Notes: generated by a model not told the origin, from the sequence alone. DNA of 64,000 bases from Petaurus breviceps papuanus (GCA_028583685.1 JAMXIF010001253.1:31544504-31608503), one strand, 5' to 3'; shown: positions 23,612 through 36,200, counted from the first letter of the stretch. Numbers and translations: made by a program.

Positions 23612-23830
23612 TGCTGCTGTTGTTTGGTTGTTTCAGTTGTGTCTGACTCTTCATGATCCCATTTGGGATTTTCTTAGAAAAAATACTGGGGTGGTTTGTC
23701 ATTTTCTTCTCCAGGTCATTTTACAAATGAGGAACTGGGGCAAATAGGGTGAAGTGACTTGCCCAGGGTCACACAGCTTGAAAGTGTCTGGGGATGAATT
23801 CGAACTCAGGGATATGAGTCTTCCTCATTT
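23612..23830 (-). mobile_element. SINE with RTE/BovB-like tail
   Basis: Antisense tail TTGTTTCAGTTGTGTCTGAC, TCATGATCCCATTTGGGATT and ATACTGGGGTGGTTTGTCAT resembles the BovB/RTE 3' end. The head is CORE-SINE-like (GTGACTTGCCCAGGGTCACA). Such SINEs borrow RTE machinery. Confidence 0.8.
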
Positions 23831-23834
23831 TTAA

Positions 23835-24480
23835 TTCAACATATCAAAAACAGAACTCCCATTATTTTTCCTCCCAAACTCTCTCCTCTTCCTAACTTCC
23901 CTGTTACTGTCAAGCATGCCACCACCTTCACAGTTACTCAGATTCTCAAACATATCATACTCTACTCCTCAGTCTGCTCTGCTTTAAAACCCAATCAGTT
24001 GCCAGGTCCTATAATTTCTACTTCTGTAACATCTCTCATATATATCTCCTTTCTCGCTGGTTGCTTCTGGTCTGCCTCAAGTCTCTTTGCACTATAATCC
24101 ATTCTCCACTCAGTTGTCAAATTGATCTTCCTAAAGTCTGATCATGCCACCACCCCAATTTTAATCCATGGCTCCCCATTGCCTCCAAGAATAAAATATA
24201 AAATTCTTTGGCTTTTCAAGCCCTCCATAACCTGGGTCCTTTTACCTTTCCAGTCTCTTTAATGACTTACATGCTCTCACATATGATCCTATCTAGGGCC
24301 ACTGGCCCCCTTGTTATTCCTGGCATAAAACATTCCATTTCCCAACTCCATGCATTTTCATTGTCTGTCCCTCATGGCCGGAACTCTCTCTCCCCTTATC
24401 TCTACCTCTCAGCTTTCTTGGCTTCTTTCAAGTCTTAGCTAGAGTTCCACCTTCTGTACAAACCCTTTCCTGATTGCCCT
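23835..24480 (+). mobile_element. L2 LINE ORF2 3' half
   Basis: Sense L2: TATCAAAAACAGAACTCCCA, GATCATGCCACCACCCCAAT, CAAGCCCTCCATAACCTGGG, TTTCAAGTCTTAGCTAGAGT, CCTTTCCTGATTGCCC. Confidence 0.85.
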
Positions 24481-25758
24481 CAGGAATAATCAAATGGTAA
24501 CTGAGAAAAATATCAGATTGAGTGCTGGGGGTATTTTCATAGCATGACTGGAAATGTGTATGAGCCCAAGTCTCAACCAACACTCTTTACCTCCACAATT
24601 CCTGGCATTTTTTATGAGTCCTGGAAAACTGGTGAGTCATAGATGGAGGACTTCAAGGACCATTTAAAAGGAGGTATTGGTCAGTGTTATCATCATGGAG
24701 TCTCAAGGTTTGTATGCTCACCCATAGTGGTGGAATGGAAAGACTGGGAAAGGAAGGATGTAAGTATACTATTCAGTCAAGTCAAGAAGTATTTATTTAG
24801 CACCTACTTTGTCAAAATTAAAAGAATTAAGGCAGATTAACATATCATGCTATGAGTTCACAATGTCCTGGGCCATCTGCTGGGCAGCTAGTGGTTCTGA
24901 GTGTTGGACTTGAGCATTGACTGTCACTAGGTCCCAATGGCTGAGGAAAATAGAGGGAAAAAACTTGGTCTGTGTAATCCTGCCCAGTTTGAGTGCCAAG
25001 GGTTTTCTGGGGCCCCTGCCACTTTTCAGCAGCTTTTGGAAAGGACTGGGACATGAAATGCTTGGAGATGCTGATTTATCTGAGTTATGATATTTGGGAA
25101 GATAGGAAGGTATAAAAATACAAGAAAATGCTTAAAGGATTAAGCAGAAATGATCTAAAATTTTAAGTTGCCAAGTATATATTCTATGGTGCTTCTTCTC
25201 TCTGTCGAGTATGTGGGGCACAGAGTTTTTCAGCAGAGAAATGCTAATCACCTGATGACTAAAGAATGATTTACAGTTGAAGCCATTTCTGGGCTAGGAA
25301 GCTCTGCTGTTAGACTTATAAATATGCTGTTATTTCAAATCCTCTCAATCATACCCATGGATATAAAGAATCATAGTTTAATAAAGGGAGGAGACTTTGA
25401 GAATGTTTACTTCACCTGCTTCATACAGCTGAGGAAAATGAGACTCAGAGAGCTGAGAAGAAACACAAGCAGAAAGGGGGCAATCATCCCTAGATACTCT
25501 GGTACCTTTTGATTTCTGGAATGTGAAATATGACCATGCCTTCTGTACCTTGGTTAGCTGTTTGACAGTGTCCCCATAATGGCTTTTGTTGGCTAGGTGC
25601 TTTGAGGGCAGTTATGCATGAGGACAGCAGTTGCTCCTTGAAGTTGCCTTTGCCAGTTGTGGACTCAGTTGCCATGAAACTAATTATCCTATCTACAACT
25701 TAAAGAGTCTTGGTTTTGAAGTGAGCTATCAGTAAAGTAGTTTTGAGACTTTGTGTCA
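24481..25758. other. Mostly unassigned 1.3 kb
   Basis: Apart from a short L2-end trace (24770-24830, CAAGAAGTATTTATTTAGCA) and a MIR trace near 25425, I see no gene, repeat or structured feature. Confidence 0.35.
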
Positions 25759-26100
25759 CAGGGCTTAACTTTTTTTTGTGTCATGGTTCCCTTTGACAGT
25801 CTGGTTAAGCCTATGGACCCTTTCTTAGAAGAATGCTTTAAATGCATAAAATAAAATACATAGGATTACAAAGGAAACCCATTATAATGAAACAGTTATC
25901 ACAATATTAAAAAAATACCAAGGTCATGGGGCAACTAGGTGGCACAGTGGATAGAGCATCGGCCCTGGAGTCAGGAGGACCTGAGTTCAAATCTGGCCTT
26001 AGAAACTTATTAGTTATGTGGCTGTAGGCAAGTCACTTAGCCCTCATTGCCTCCAAAAAAAAAGCCACACACATGAAAAGCCAAGTTCATGAATCCCAAA
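25759..26100. mobile_element. hAT-type MITE, split by SINE
   Basis: CAGGGCTTAAC, GTGTCATGGTTCCCTTTGAC, TTAAATGCATAAAATAAAAT and CAAAGGAAACCCATTATAAT match the copy at 56529-56695. The right end is worn. The ends resemble the Arthur-type hAT MITEs (from memory). Confidence 0.65.
25929..26080 (+). mobile_element. tRNA-derived SINE in the hAT MITE
   Basis: GGCAACTAGGTGGCACAGTG, CTGGAGTCAGGAGGACCTGA and an A-tail. The duplication CCAAGGTCATG (25918-25928) and CCAAGTTCATG (26081-26091) flanks it. Confidence 0.9.
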
Positions 26101-26690
26101 TAAAAAATCTTTGGTATAAGTTTAACTTAGTTTCATGTATGGATCAACAATAATCCATTAAACTCTATTTTGACAAATGCTAAATTTGATGCTGCCAACT
26201 TGGAAAGCAGCACTGCCTAGCTATGAATTGTGTATATGACTGACCAAAGAAGACCAAGATGTTAGCAGATGCTCTATTATATATCCCTCATACATCAGAT
26301 ACTACAGGGATCCCAATGGAAAGGGTCAAGCCAAACTATTATTTAAAAAGATAGATGGCATATATCTCAAGTTAACAAAAAATTTGTTCAGTCTTGGACA
26401 AATTGAGTTTGAGATATCTACATGATATTGAATTTGAGATGTCCAAAAGGCAGTTAGTGATACACAACTGTAGCTCATGAGAGAGACTAGGGCTCAAAAT
26501 ATAAATTTGGTTGGAATCCTCTGTATAGAGCCCCTAGTATGTAGGGCTTTCTCAGTTAGTTTGACTATAAAGGGTAGGAGAGATAGAAGAGTCAATGGAG
26601 ATGGTTGTATCAAGTGAGGGTTTTTTTAAATATGGGGAAGACATGGTGTGTTTGTAGGCTGAAGGGAAGGAGCAAATAGAAAGGGAGTGA

Positions 26691-27232
<542 letters not shown>

Positions 27233-27936
27233 GTTTACTTTGGGGAAAAAGGTCATCTCTTCATGTGAGATAGGGAAGAAGAGAGAACTGATGTGAAGAG
27301 GCAGTTTTTAAAGGAAGTATGAGGTGAGATCTTCAACTGAAAGATGGAAGAATGCTTAGGAAAGATGAAAAGATTTGGAATATGTGTCATGGTGAGTGGG
27401 AGGATGAATTGATTAGGAAAGTATAAAAGGACTGCCTCGCTGTAGTGAGGGTCCAGTGGAGGAGACTATGCCAAATAGATTTGCGGTGGACCTGGTCATC
27501 ACTTTGGTGTTTTTCTCCAGCTCCATCCAGTAGCCTCTGTATTGGAGTCAAGTGGGGGTAAACCAAGGTTGAGATTTGGCAAGGGATGATTGGCAACAGG
27601 ACGAGGAGGTGAGGGAGGGACTTAAGGGTAGAGGATAGTGTAGAGTGGAATTCATTTACCAAGGAGATGACATAAGGTGAAATGCCCTGGAAAGGAACAG
27701 AAGGGAGCAAGGATGGGGGTCATCGTGGGGATGAAGAATATAACTTAGGGATCAAAAGATAGAAGATAATGAGATTGTGTGTGCGTGTGTAAATCTACTA
27801 TATGGGTAAGAATTGGGATTATAAACAGACAGTGAACTTAAGAATGTCCTGGGGGGTTGATAAATAAGAGCCACTAAGTTATAGATGGAGTGAAAAATGT
27901 GAATAGTTTGAAATTTAGAGGAGCAGTTTCTGAGCA

Positions 27937-28161
27937 ATGGGGTTCTTAACCTCAGGTTCATAAACTTGTCTTAAAAATATATTGATCACTGTTTCAATGT
28001 AATTGACTTCCTTTGATATATTGATCACTGTTTCAATGTAATTGACTTCCTTTGATATCCTAGGTTTTCAAAAAAAATTATGCATTTAATTCTGAGAAAG
28101 AATCTATATGTTTCACGAGACCAAAAAGGTCTGTGAGACAAAAAAGGTTTAAGAACTCCTG
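27937..28161. mobile_element. hAT-like MITE with internal 39-bp tandem duplication
   Basis: The ends GGGGTTCTTAACCT and AGGTTTAAGAACTCCTG are inverted, as in Arthur-like hAT MITEs. Units 27979-28017 and 28018-28056 are identical. Confidence 0.6.
27979..28056. repeat. Perfect 39-bp tandem duplication
   Basis: Two identical copies starting ATATTGATCACTGTTTCAAT. Identity in an old MITE implies a recent duplication. Confidence 0.95.
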
Positions 28162-28566
28162 AACTGCAGGGAGAGAGCCTGGAAGTTGCAACAGAAAGCA
28201 AGGAACATTCTGATTTTCTCACCATAACTGATGAGTTGGGGGAAGACAGTTATATAAAAAAAGTATAACCAGTCCTGGCCAAGGATGACCAGGGATACAG
28301 TGTTATCAACAGTGTCAAGTCTTGGAGAGTTACAGAAGATGGAAGGAGTGAAAGAAGATTAACATGAAAGCACATTAATTATGGAGCAGGCATTCTAGAG
28401 AGCACAGTGGAAATGTAGATGTGGAGTGGGATATTTAGCAGATAAAATTGAGGAGGGTGAGAGTGAGGACATGGCATCTGGGGTTGGGTTAAAGTGCTCG
28501 TACTTCAGCACAATAGGAGTTCAAGATAACTGGGAGAGAGTATGATTAACTAGGAATATTCTAAAC

Positions 28567-28749
28567 CAGGGATGAAGAACCCGTGGCTGCTAGGTCTTTG
28601 GGTGAGGCTTTTTGACTGAGTCCAAGTTTTATAGAATAAATCTTTTTATTAAGAGAATTTGTTCTGTGAAGTTTGGATTCAGTCAAAGGCCATACTTGAG
28701 GACCTAGAGGGTCACATGTAGCCTTGAGGCTGCAAGTTCTCCACCCCTG
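28567..28749. mobile_element. hAT MITE with 8-bp target duplication
   Basis: Starts CAGGGATGAAGAACCCGTGG and ends GTTCTCCACCCCTG; the ends are inverted. Flanks are TTCTAAAC (28559-28566) and GTCTAAAC (28750-28757), 7 of 8 bases, as expected for hAT. A second copy is at 55962-56139. Confidence 0.88.
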
Positions 28750-28757
28750 GTCTAAAC

Positions 28758-29090
28758 ACTAAGGAATGAGTCTAGGTAGAGTCCCAGAGGTCCTGTGAGG
28801 GAGGAAGGTGACTAGACTGTTCCAGGCCTCCCTTGAGGCAGGTGATGCTTTTGCATTCTATTCTGGGAGGCACTAAGAGGCCCTCCCAGGCAGAACAGGA
28901 GGAGATATGACTGGGGTCAGGAGCTGAGTCTTGTCCTGGGATGGTGTATGCAGAAGTACAGAAAGTGCTGCAGTGTAGAGGCCAGAGATGCAGATCTGGG
29001 GCCACTGCCAGCCAGGAAGACCTTTCTCAAAAAGGCCCTGGCAGATGGGTGGTCTGAATCCTGGGCCATCAGAGGGCCTTTGGGGAAGGC
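28758..29090. other. Unassigned sequence
   Basis: About 330 bp, GC-richer than its surroundings, with no repeat I can name and no convincing ORF. Confidence 0.3.
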
Positions 29091-29900
29091 CCCCAAAAGA
29101 ACATAAGTTCTTTGAAGGCAGGGACTGATGAGGTATGGGCTCTGGGAACCCCCTCGAGCTCTCTTTGAGTCCTTGAGGTACACGGTCTGGGAAACCCAGT
29201 TGAACTCTGATTAAATTGTCCTATTTGAGGAGGCATTTGCATGAGGCCATAAGCCTTGCATTATGCCTGGGCCCAAACCTCTGTTACTACACTTCCCACC
29301 CTTGAGCCTATCAAAATATCAATCCACTTGAGCCTATCAAAATATCAATCCACCCTCGGAACCGGCCTAGCCCACCCTTGTCTGTAGTCTCCAGGTAGCC
29401 TCTAGCAATTTTGCACCCCTAATCACTCATTGATCTCATTTGACTTCTCCTGAAGACCCTCCCTAAACTCCTCCTCTAGACCACCCCTAGATTTTTCCCA
29501 CAACCTTCTGTATATAAGACCCCATCTTGTCTCCATGTTTGTGAGAGCGCCATAGAATGGCCTAGCACAGGCTTACTCTGTGTCCAACACAAGCGAACTT
29601 TTAACAAACTTTACTTTTCTTTGGCTGAAAGAAGACTTAAAAGTCGAATTCATTTGGCAGGACCCGGAGTGTTGGTATTTTGGGGTCTCCAGAGCAACCC
29701 TAACCCTCTTTATGGGTAACCTCTTCAGGACCATTTTTTTTTTCATTTTACCTTCAAATTCTCAGTACCTAGAGCAGGGCCTTGCACATAATGGATACTT
29801 AATGTTTGCTGTAATGAATTATCTAAACTTTTTATCTCCTCTAATGGTTGATACAGTGCACTACACGCAATAGATGTTTAATAAATGTTTGATATATTCA
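29091..29900 (+). mobile_element. L2 3' end split by LTR
   Basis: Left part GTTCTTTGAAGGCAGGGAC. Right part resumes with CCATTTTTTTTTTCATTTTA, GGGCCTTGCACATAATGGAT and AATAGATGTTTAATAAATG. Together they form one L2 terminus. Confidence 0.8.
29126..29727. mobile_element. Solo LTR (retroviral fossil)
   Basis: Begins TGATGAGG and ends CCTCTTCA, inverted with one mismatch. Flanked by GGAC on both sides (29122-29125, 29728-29731) inside an L2 end. A TATA box (TATATAAGACC) lies near 29512. It holds a short direct duplication (GAGCCTATCAAAATATCAAT, twice near 29311-29355). No internal genes; a solo LTR left by recombination. Fairly young, judging by intact ends and duplication. Confidence 0.87.
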
Positions 29901-30215
29901 AGTGAGTTTGCTTTGAATATCTTTTAAATAGTAGTCATTCCATTACCTAGGGCAAACTTAAAATATCTTCTCTCCATGGAAAAGATTTTTTAGCTGCCCT
30001 CCTGAAGCTCAACAACCTGGCAACTATTTTTCATCTCCTTACCACCTACACTAGCCCAATCTCAAACTCTTTTATATGGGGTCACTTTGATCCAATTTTG
30101 TACTCTATCATAAATCTAAGAGGTTGGAGATGGGAGTGAGAGAAGGGAAGAATTCTTAATACTATACTTGAAACCATCTTTTCCTTGTAAAAGATAATCA
30201 ATGAAAAATAAGATT
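29901..30215. other. Unassigned sequence
   Basis: No repeat or coding signal recognised in about 310 bp. Confidence 0.3.
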
Positions 30216-30230
30216 AAGAAATCATGAATA

Positions 30231-30552
30231 GGGGCGGCCAGGTAGCACAGCGAGTTAAGAGCAAGAGCACCGGCAGCTCCAGTGTTGGGATGACCTGGAG
30301 ATCGAATCCCTGGGCTCAGACACTTAGCACCCACCCAGAAATAACTGGCCATGTAACCTTGAGCAAGTTACTTAACCCCAATTGCTTAGGGGTGTCCAGG
30401 TGGCTCAGCTAGTAAGAGCACCGGCTCCAGTGTCCTGGATGACCTGGATCAAATCCGGGCTCAGACACTCAGCACCACACCCAGAAATAACTGGCCGTTT
30501 AACCTTGAGCAAGTTACTTAACCCCGATTACTAAAAAAAAAAAAAGAAAAAA
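30231..30552 (+). mobile_element. Dimeric SINE, locus 1
   Basis: Two head-to-tail SINE units: 30231-30388, ending CCCCAATTGCTTA without an A-run, and 30389-30552, starting GGGGTGTCCAGGTGGC and ending in a long A-tail. One perfect 14-bp duplication AAGAAATCATGAAT (30216-30229, 30553-30566) encloses both. The left unit has GACCTGGAGATCGAATCCC and AGCACCCACCCAG. The right unit has GACCTGGATCAAATCC and AGCACCACACCCAG. Confidence 0.93.
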
Positions 30553-30566
30553 AAGAAATCATGAAT

Positions 30567-31799
30567 TAAGTGGATTAAAGGAAGTTCCTTTCCAGACCAA
30601 ACCACCAAAAAAAAAAAAGATTCATCAACATAAATCCGTCTCCTGGGAAAAAATTCAAAGTGATTACCCTCAAGACTGTGTGTCACTACTGCTATCTTCC
30701 TATACAAAGGCTAACACATTAGGAAGAATAATTACTCTGCTAAGTTCAGAGTTCTATAGAGGTAGAGAAAATTGTTCAGATCTCCATTTCAACAGACAAA
30801 TTTCTAATTAAAGTGTCTTTATTCTAAAGAGAAAGATACTAGTACAGCTTTCGGGTATGGGAAAAGATGTGTATAGAGGCTTTTTACCCTTCCCAAGACA
30901 ACCCTGAAAACTGTTGAATTTGCTCTGTTTGTATTAAGGTTAAAAAATTAACCAGGAAATGAAAAGTCTCCATAACTTTTATTTTTCTTCTTATGTAAAG
31001 CTTATGTTGATATAATCTAGTTTGTTAGATGTTATACCATCAAAATACAGTAAATACAATATGGCTGAGATAATATTGTGGTGTTAACCATCTGTCTGTG
31101 TACATCTGTACTTTTCGATTACTATGCAGAATGAAGTAAAGCCTTCTACCATCAAAGTAATGGTGCTTCCCCCCCTTCAATTTTCCATCTTGATGTTCAG
31201 TCTTCTTAAATGTAAAATGAAAAACTTAAGACCCCCAGGAGATATGGTAGCAACCCGAACATTTTTCATAAGCTTTGCAGGAAAATCCATGTTGGTACTT
31301 ATTCAAGAAAGTCAAACTCCTGTCCACAGGATATTTTTAGAAAATGAAATAGAATTGGGATGGATATTTCTTTGTAATGTTAACTTTACTGTTTGTGTTC
31401 ACATGGACAATGAAGTAACAGGAAGTATTTCATTTAGGTAGCCTTAACACGGTACATTGGAGATGTGCTTGGAATACATTAGATGACCTTCACAATGTTA
31501 ATGTCATAGGATCATTAGAAAAGGAAATGCAGAAACAGGAACATGTCAGTATTTTCTATGAAAATAAATATTCATATTTTAAAGTAACACAAACAAAATA
31601 TTTTTTTCACATAAAAAAGCTCACATTTTCCATTTTAGTTCAACTGAGCTGTACTAGATTGTTTTATATTCAAAATGCTCTTCTGTCCTTAAGTTCATTT
31701 TTGTCGTTACAGAGGAAATGGATTTTTAGTGTACATGATTCAAGTGGGAAAAGATCTACATAGTTAATTCCAAGATACTCCTTAGACTGGAAAAATCTC
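30567..31799. other. 3' flank of DEUP1, unassigned
   Basis: About 1.2 kb with no repeat I recognise. An open frame of 105 codons at 31124-31441 on the plus strand has no family resemblance, so I do not call it a gene. Confidence 0.4.
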
Positions 31800-31815
31800 T
31801 GTGATAGCAGTCATG

Positions 31816-31821
31816 TTTATT
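31816..31821 (-). promoter_or_regulatory. Candidate DEUP1 poly(A) signal
   Basis: The plus strand reads TTTATT here, which is AATAAA on the DEUP1 strand, about 215 bp after the stop codon. It is the closest perfect hexamer I saw downstream of the stop. The actual cleavage site and any longer 3'UTR cannot be fixed without RNA data. Confidence 0.45.
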
Positions 31822-32037
31822 TTATGGCACCTCTACAGCAGAACACTTCAGGATGTTAATGCAATAAAGCAAACAGCTTTATAGAACAAAATACTTACTA
31901 TTTTCTGGCTGCCTTGTAGTAATTATTTACTCAAGAAAACAGAACAAGGTTTTTCAGATTCATTCATCAGCTTTGCAAATGTTTTGCCAGGGCTTTTTTT
32001 CTTGGGGAGGGGGAAGCAAATAAAAAAGTTTAAAGGC

Positions 32038-32214
32038 TCATATATGTCTCTTTTGTTTTAGCCTGGTGTATTTATTGAGAGTATATTCTGTATGTCTTTG
32101 CAGTTCATCTATATGTGTATTTAAAAGCTTTTCCAAGTCCTTTGCTCTTTGCTCTTCTTCCATAAGGAAATGTTGTGCTGCCAAAGAAGCAGGTAATGAC
32201 ATCTCTGGGAGAGA
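32038..32214 (-). CDS. DEUP1: DEUP1 last coding exon with stop codon
   Basis: The exon is 177 bp and encodes 58 residues plus a stop. It starts SLPEMSLPASLAAQHFLMEE and ends YTRLKQKRHI. The blocks ASLAAQHFL, EKLLNTHIDELQRHTE and the terminal KQxRHI are signatures of DEUP1. The CEP63 C-terminus is related but differs (IATRFLEEEE and DAHIEELKRESE, no RHI end), which separates the paralogues. In CEP63 this terminal region contacts CEP152, so a similar docking role is likely here (inference). The acceptor is a long pyrimidine run ending TTTCAG. The frame continues without break from the previous exon, which ends at a codon boundary. Confidence 0.96.
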   Translation of the reverse strand, partial: SLPEMSLPASLAAQHFLMEEEQRAKDLEKLLNTHIDELQRHTEYTLNKYTRLKQKRHI

Positions 32215-32549
32215 CTGAAAAAAAAAAAAGTCAGCTGAGAAAAGCAAGAACAATGTGGTACCCACTCCCACACCCCACTCTACATGGCACATTTCATCCC
32301 AAAGAGAGAGCCAAATACTTTACAAAATTAACGTTAACAAAGACCATAGTATGCCTTACATCATTTAAGAGTATGACATAGACACCTCTTTTGTGAAACC
32401 CAGGCACTACTGTGTAATGGGGAAGGGTGAGGTAATTAGAATAAGAACAATAATCACTGCAATGTAACTTCTCAACACTGTATACTCCTAGTTGGCAAAC
32501 CTAAGTTTTCTCATTAAAAAAAAAACAAACCATTCCTAAGTAAAATAAA

Positions 32550-32687
32550 GGGGTGGCTGGGTGGCATGTGAATAGAGCACCAGCCCTGGAGTCAGGAGGA
32601 CCTGAGTTCAAATGTGGCCTCAGACACAACACAAGAACTAGCTGTGTGACCTTGGGCAAATCACTTAACCCCAAAGCAACAAAAAAA
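32550..32687 (+). mobile_element. tRNA-derived SINE in last DEUP1 intron
   Basis: CTGGAGTCAGGAGGACCTGA, GTGACCTTGGGCAAATCACT and an A-tail. Duplication AAGTAAAATAAA (32538-32549) and AAGTAAAAAAGG (32688-32699). Confidence 0.9.
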
Positions 32688-33214
32688 AAGTAAAAAAGGA
32701 TATACTTTAATGAATGCTTACACGAACAGAGGATAGCTTATTACTGCTTTTGGAAGACATTGCTTCATAATAAAAGCTAAATAAATTTGCTGGGGACCAA
32801 TCCCCTCATTGTTTTTCATTCACTCCATAGTAAGCACTCAATAGAGATGGGCACACTCTCAATCCACCATCACCCACTTTCATAATTAAGGTTCTCTGCT
32901 TTTATAATTAAGAATTCTGCAATATCCCCAACAATGAATTCCTTCATGACATTTCTCCCTATGCCTTATCCCTCCTACATCTATTCTCACCAGGACTTTC
33001 TCTGCTCCAAATTCTCCACTTCCTTGTTCCATTACAACTCATGCTTTGCTGAATCCCATTCCTGGATTACCTCTGTCATCTATCTTCTCCACAGCCAGTG
33101 AGGCTGGTAAAAGGATGTCCAACTGGATCCATTAAAATTTTGTGTTATCTAATCTTGAGTAGGCCCTCACTACTGTAAGGCAATCATTTTACTTTTCCTT
33201 ATTAACCCTTAATT

Positions 33215-33405
33215 GATCTGGCTTCAGACACTTGCTAACTGTGTGAACCTGGGCAAGACATTTAACCCTGTTTGCCTCAGTTTCTTCATCTGTAAAATGA
33301 TCTGGAGAAGGAAATGGCAAACCACTCTAGTATGTTTGCCAAGAAAACCCCAAATGTGGTCACAAAGAGTCTGACTCAACTTAAATGAACAACAACAATT
33401 GACCC
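33215..33405 (+). mobile_element. SINE with RTE/BovB-like tail
   Basis: GTGTGAACCTGGGCAAGACA, GATCTGGAGAAGGAAATGGC, CAAGAAAACCCCAAATGTGG and an ACA-repeat tail (AACAACAACAA). Confidence 0.85.
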
Positions 33406-33617
33406 TGTAGGTCAATTACTGAAATTTTTCTGCTGGCCAAAATATAACACCAAGGCAGTGGAGCTTTGGTGCTTACAAATATGTAAAATAGAGGTTGGAA
33501 AGTGGGATATGCAGGTGAACAACCTTAACTTCCCCTCCCCACCCTTTTTAAGTTCAAATTCATTTGCATGCGAACCTAGAGAAAATCTTGAAAATGTTTA
33601 AGGATAAGCTAGTTATC

Positions 33618-34295
33618 TGTAACAGAGGGCTTCAATTTTAGACACGGGGTCAAAAGATTTAATCTTAAGTTGGGGGCACTTTTCCTGGCTTTTCTCAGCA
33701 GAGTGTAGCAGCTCTGACTAAAGAGATATCAATCTATACTTATGAGGAAAAAGTTCTGGCCACTATGCCATAGCAGACAGGAGCTGAGGTGGCCAGAGGA
33801 TGGCTCTGAAGAGATGAGCCAAGAAGCCAGTAACAGGAAGGATGCTCGGAAGGCACTAATGCACCCAGCAGCCACTATGTGATCATCGGTGTTAACATTC
33901 AGCTGAGAGAGATTATTGGCTCAGTAGGTGCCGTAGGACCAGGAAGGAGCAGCAGAACAGTGCCCCGTGGAAACCATAATCCCAGCAAGGTGAGCAGTGT
34001 GAAGACACTGGTGGGCCTCCAAGGTGAGAAGCATGAGCTAAATGTCCTTCTACATCTATGCCCTGGCCACATGTCTCCCATGTATGTGTGCCCCTCATGA
34101 GTGATCCCTATGTGCCCACCCTCTACACCGACAGTAAATATATTTGTAGGAGGATATCCCCTAGGGTTATGGGAATTAAAAATAAAGTTGCCACTTTTAT
34201 TACAATAATATTTCATTAAATCTCTTTGCTTTGAACTAATTGTGTCCTCTGGCTATCTAGAGAAAAACTAAACCCATTAAGGCCCGTAGAGTACA
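33618..34295 (+). mobile_element. Possible solo LTR or other retroelement end
   Basis: TGTAACAG at the left and GAGTACA at the right could be LTR ends. AATAAAG near 34178 followed by a T-rich stretch suits an LTR R-U5 region. I see no clear target duplication. A non-coding retrocopy is an alternative. Confidence 0.3.
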
Positions 34296-34399
34296 TTGAA
34301 TCTGGGGTAGCTATTCTGAGGACTTCATGTATTGGGGGAAGGCACTCTAGGTACTATAGATCTTTTGCATTCCCCACAGCGAATATTTCAAATCTCTTC

Positions 34400-36200
34400 T
34401 TCCCTTATATCATTCCTTCTCCTCCCTCTAACATAAGATTTCATACTTTATTGAGAAAATAGAAGCCATCCATTCACCATGAGCTCCCTCTTCTCCCCTA
34501 CTGTACCTTTAAAACACCTTGACAATCACCCCCTATTCTTTTATCCTTTGTTCTAATGAGAATTCCTCCAGTCTCCAACAAGATGGCCTTTCTCTTCACC
34601 AATGCCAATCCCTTCTTGTACCTTTGATCCCATGCTCTCCCATTTCCTCTTACGTCCCCCCCCCACTCCCTCCCCCCATTATCCCATTCCTCTAATCTTC
34701 ACTCTGCTTTCTCTTTCCCTGCTGCCTACAAATATGGGTCTTGTCTATTTCTTAAAAAAATGTTTTTGACTCTATCATTCCCCCTTCTTAGCTTTTCTTT
34801 CTTCTCTCATAGCCCAACTCCTAAAAAAAAGGCTGTCTACTCTTATCTCTTTTTCCTCTCTTTTCACTAATGTCTAAACTTGGAATCTGGCTTCTGACCT
34901 CATCATTCAACAGAACCTGGCCTACTCGGCTTTCTAGTCACCACATCTAAAGGTCTTTTCTCCTTCTTCAGCCTTCTTGACATTGCGTAGCATTTGATAC
35001 TGTTTTACCACCTTCTCTTCCTAAACAGTCTCTCTTTTTGGGTGAGGTGGGGGGCTTTTGAGATGCTGCCTGCTCATGGTTCTCCTCCTACATGTCTGAT
35101 CACTCTTTATCAGATGGTTGTTGGATGATCATTCACGACCTGCATCTTCACTGGGTCATAGTATAAGCTAAGGTTTGGTCTAGGCCCTCTTCTTTCTTTA
35201 TATCCTATCAGTAAATCTCATCTGCTTTCAAGGGTTCAATGATGATTTTTCTACAGATGACTACAATACCATTGTCTCTTCTGAGAGCTGGTTCTAAGTC
35301 ACCTATTGGACATTTCCAGTTGAATGTTCCATAAGCACCTAAAATTCAACATGTCCAAAACAGAACTCTTTCCTCCAAACTCACCCCTCTTTTGAAATTC
35401 TCTATTTCTGTTGTAAGCACCCCCTTTTTTTCACCCAGCTTCAATATGTTGGAAGAATTTCCAATGTTTTCATCTTCTCCCTTTTCCCTGAACTTCTTTA
35501 ATCCCTCATATCCAGTCAAGGCTTGTGAATTTTGCTTCATCTCCTCTCCAATCACACGACTGCTACCACCCCTCACTTGGATGACTGCAACAGCCTCCTA
35601 ATGGAACTCCCTGGACTTCAATTTACCTTCCACAGACCAAGAGCAATATTCCTAAAACACGAGTATGATCCCCTCACTCACCTTCTCACAACAGTCCAGT
35701 AGTTTTCCATTGCTCCTAGGATGAAATGAAACTTTATCCTAAGAGCACCGCCCTCTCCCAGCAGATGCCTCTGTTAGGCACAGAAAAACCTTTGTAATCC
35801 AGCACTAGTCTATCCTGGTCAAACTGGCTCATTACTCCTTCTTGCACATGACATTTCATTTCCTTCTTTTCTTTGAACACTTTGTCCCCCAGGCCTGAAT
35901 GACTTCCCTCTGTGCCTTGGAACCCCTAGTTTCCTTCAAAACTCCACACAGATGTTAACTCCTATTAGGTCTGTCTTAATCTCTCCACATGCTAATATCT
36001 CCCTAATCCAAAAAACTACCTTGTATTCACTTTGTATATATTTTGCATTTATTTCTATGTCTACGTGTCATCTCTCCAGATGGAATATGAGCTCCTAGAA
36101 GGAAAGGATTGTTTCATCTTGTTTTTGCATGTATAATACGTAGCACAGTGTCCAGCATGTTGTAGGCTCTTAATAAATGTTTATGGATTAATTAATAAAG
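34400..36200 (+). mobile_element. Long L2 LINE
   Basis: Sense L2 through to its 3' end: GGCTTCTGACCTCATCATTC (RT region) near 34890, GGTTCTCCTCCTACATGTCT near 35080, ATGTCCAAAACAGAACTCTT at 35350, GGATGACTGCAACAGCCTCC at 35579 and the terminal GGCTCTTAATAAATGTTTAT near 36167. Many stops; dead. Confidence 0.88.

Noticed and set aside
31124-31441. 105-codon open frame downstream of DEUP1, considered as a small gene
   Set aside because: No family resemblance, no start context or splice support, and AT-rich intergenic sequence yields such frames by chance.
31860-31867. AATAAA on the plus strand near 31862 as a gene terminator
   Set aside because: It is on the strand opposite to DEUP1 and no plus-strand gene is seen nearby.
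33879-34100. 73-codon frame MIIGVNIQLREIIG...
   Set aside because: No recognisable family; it lies in a probable retroelement end.
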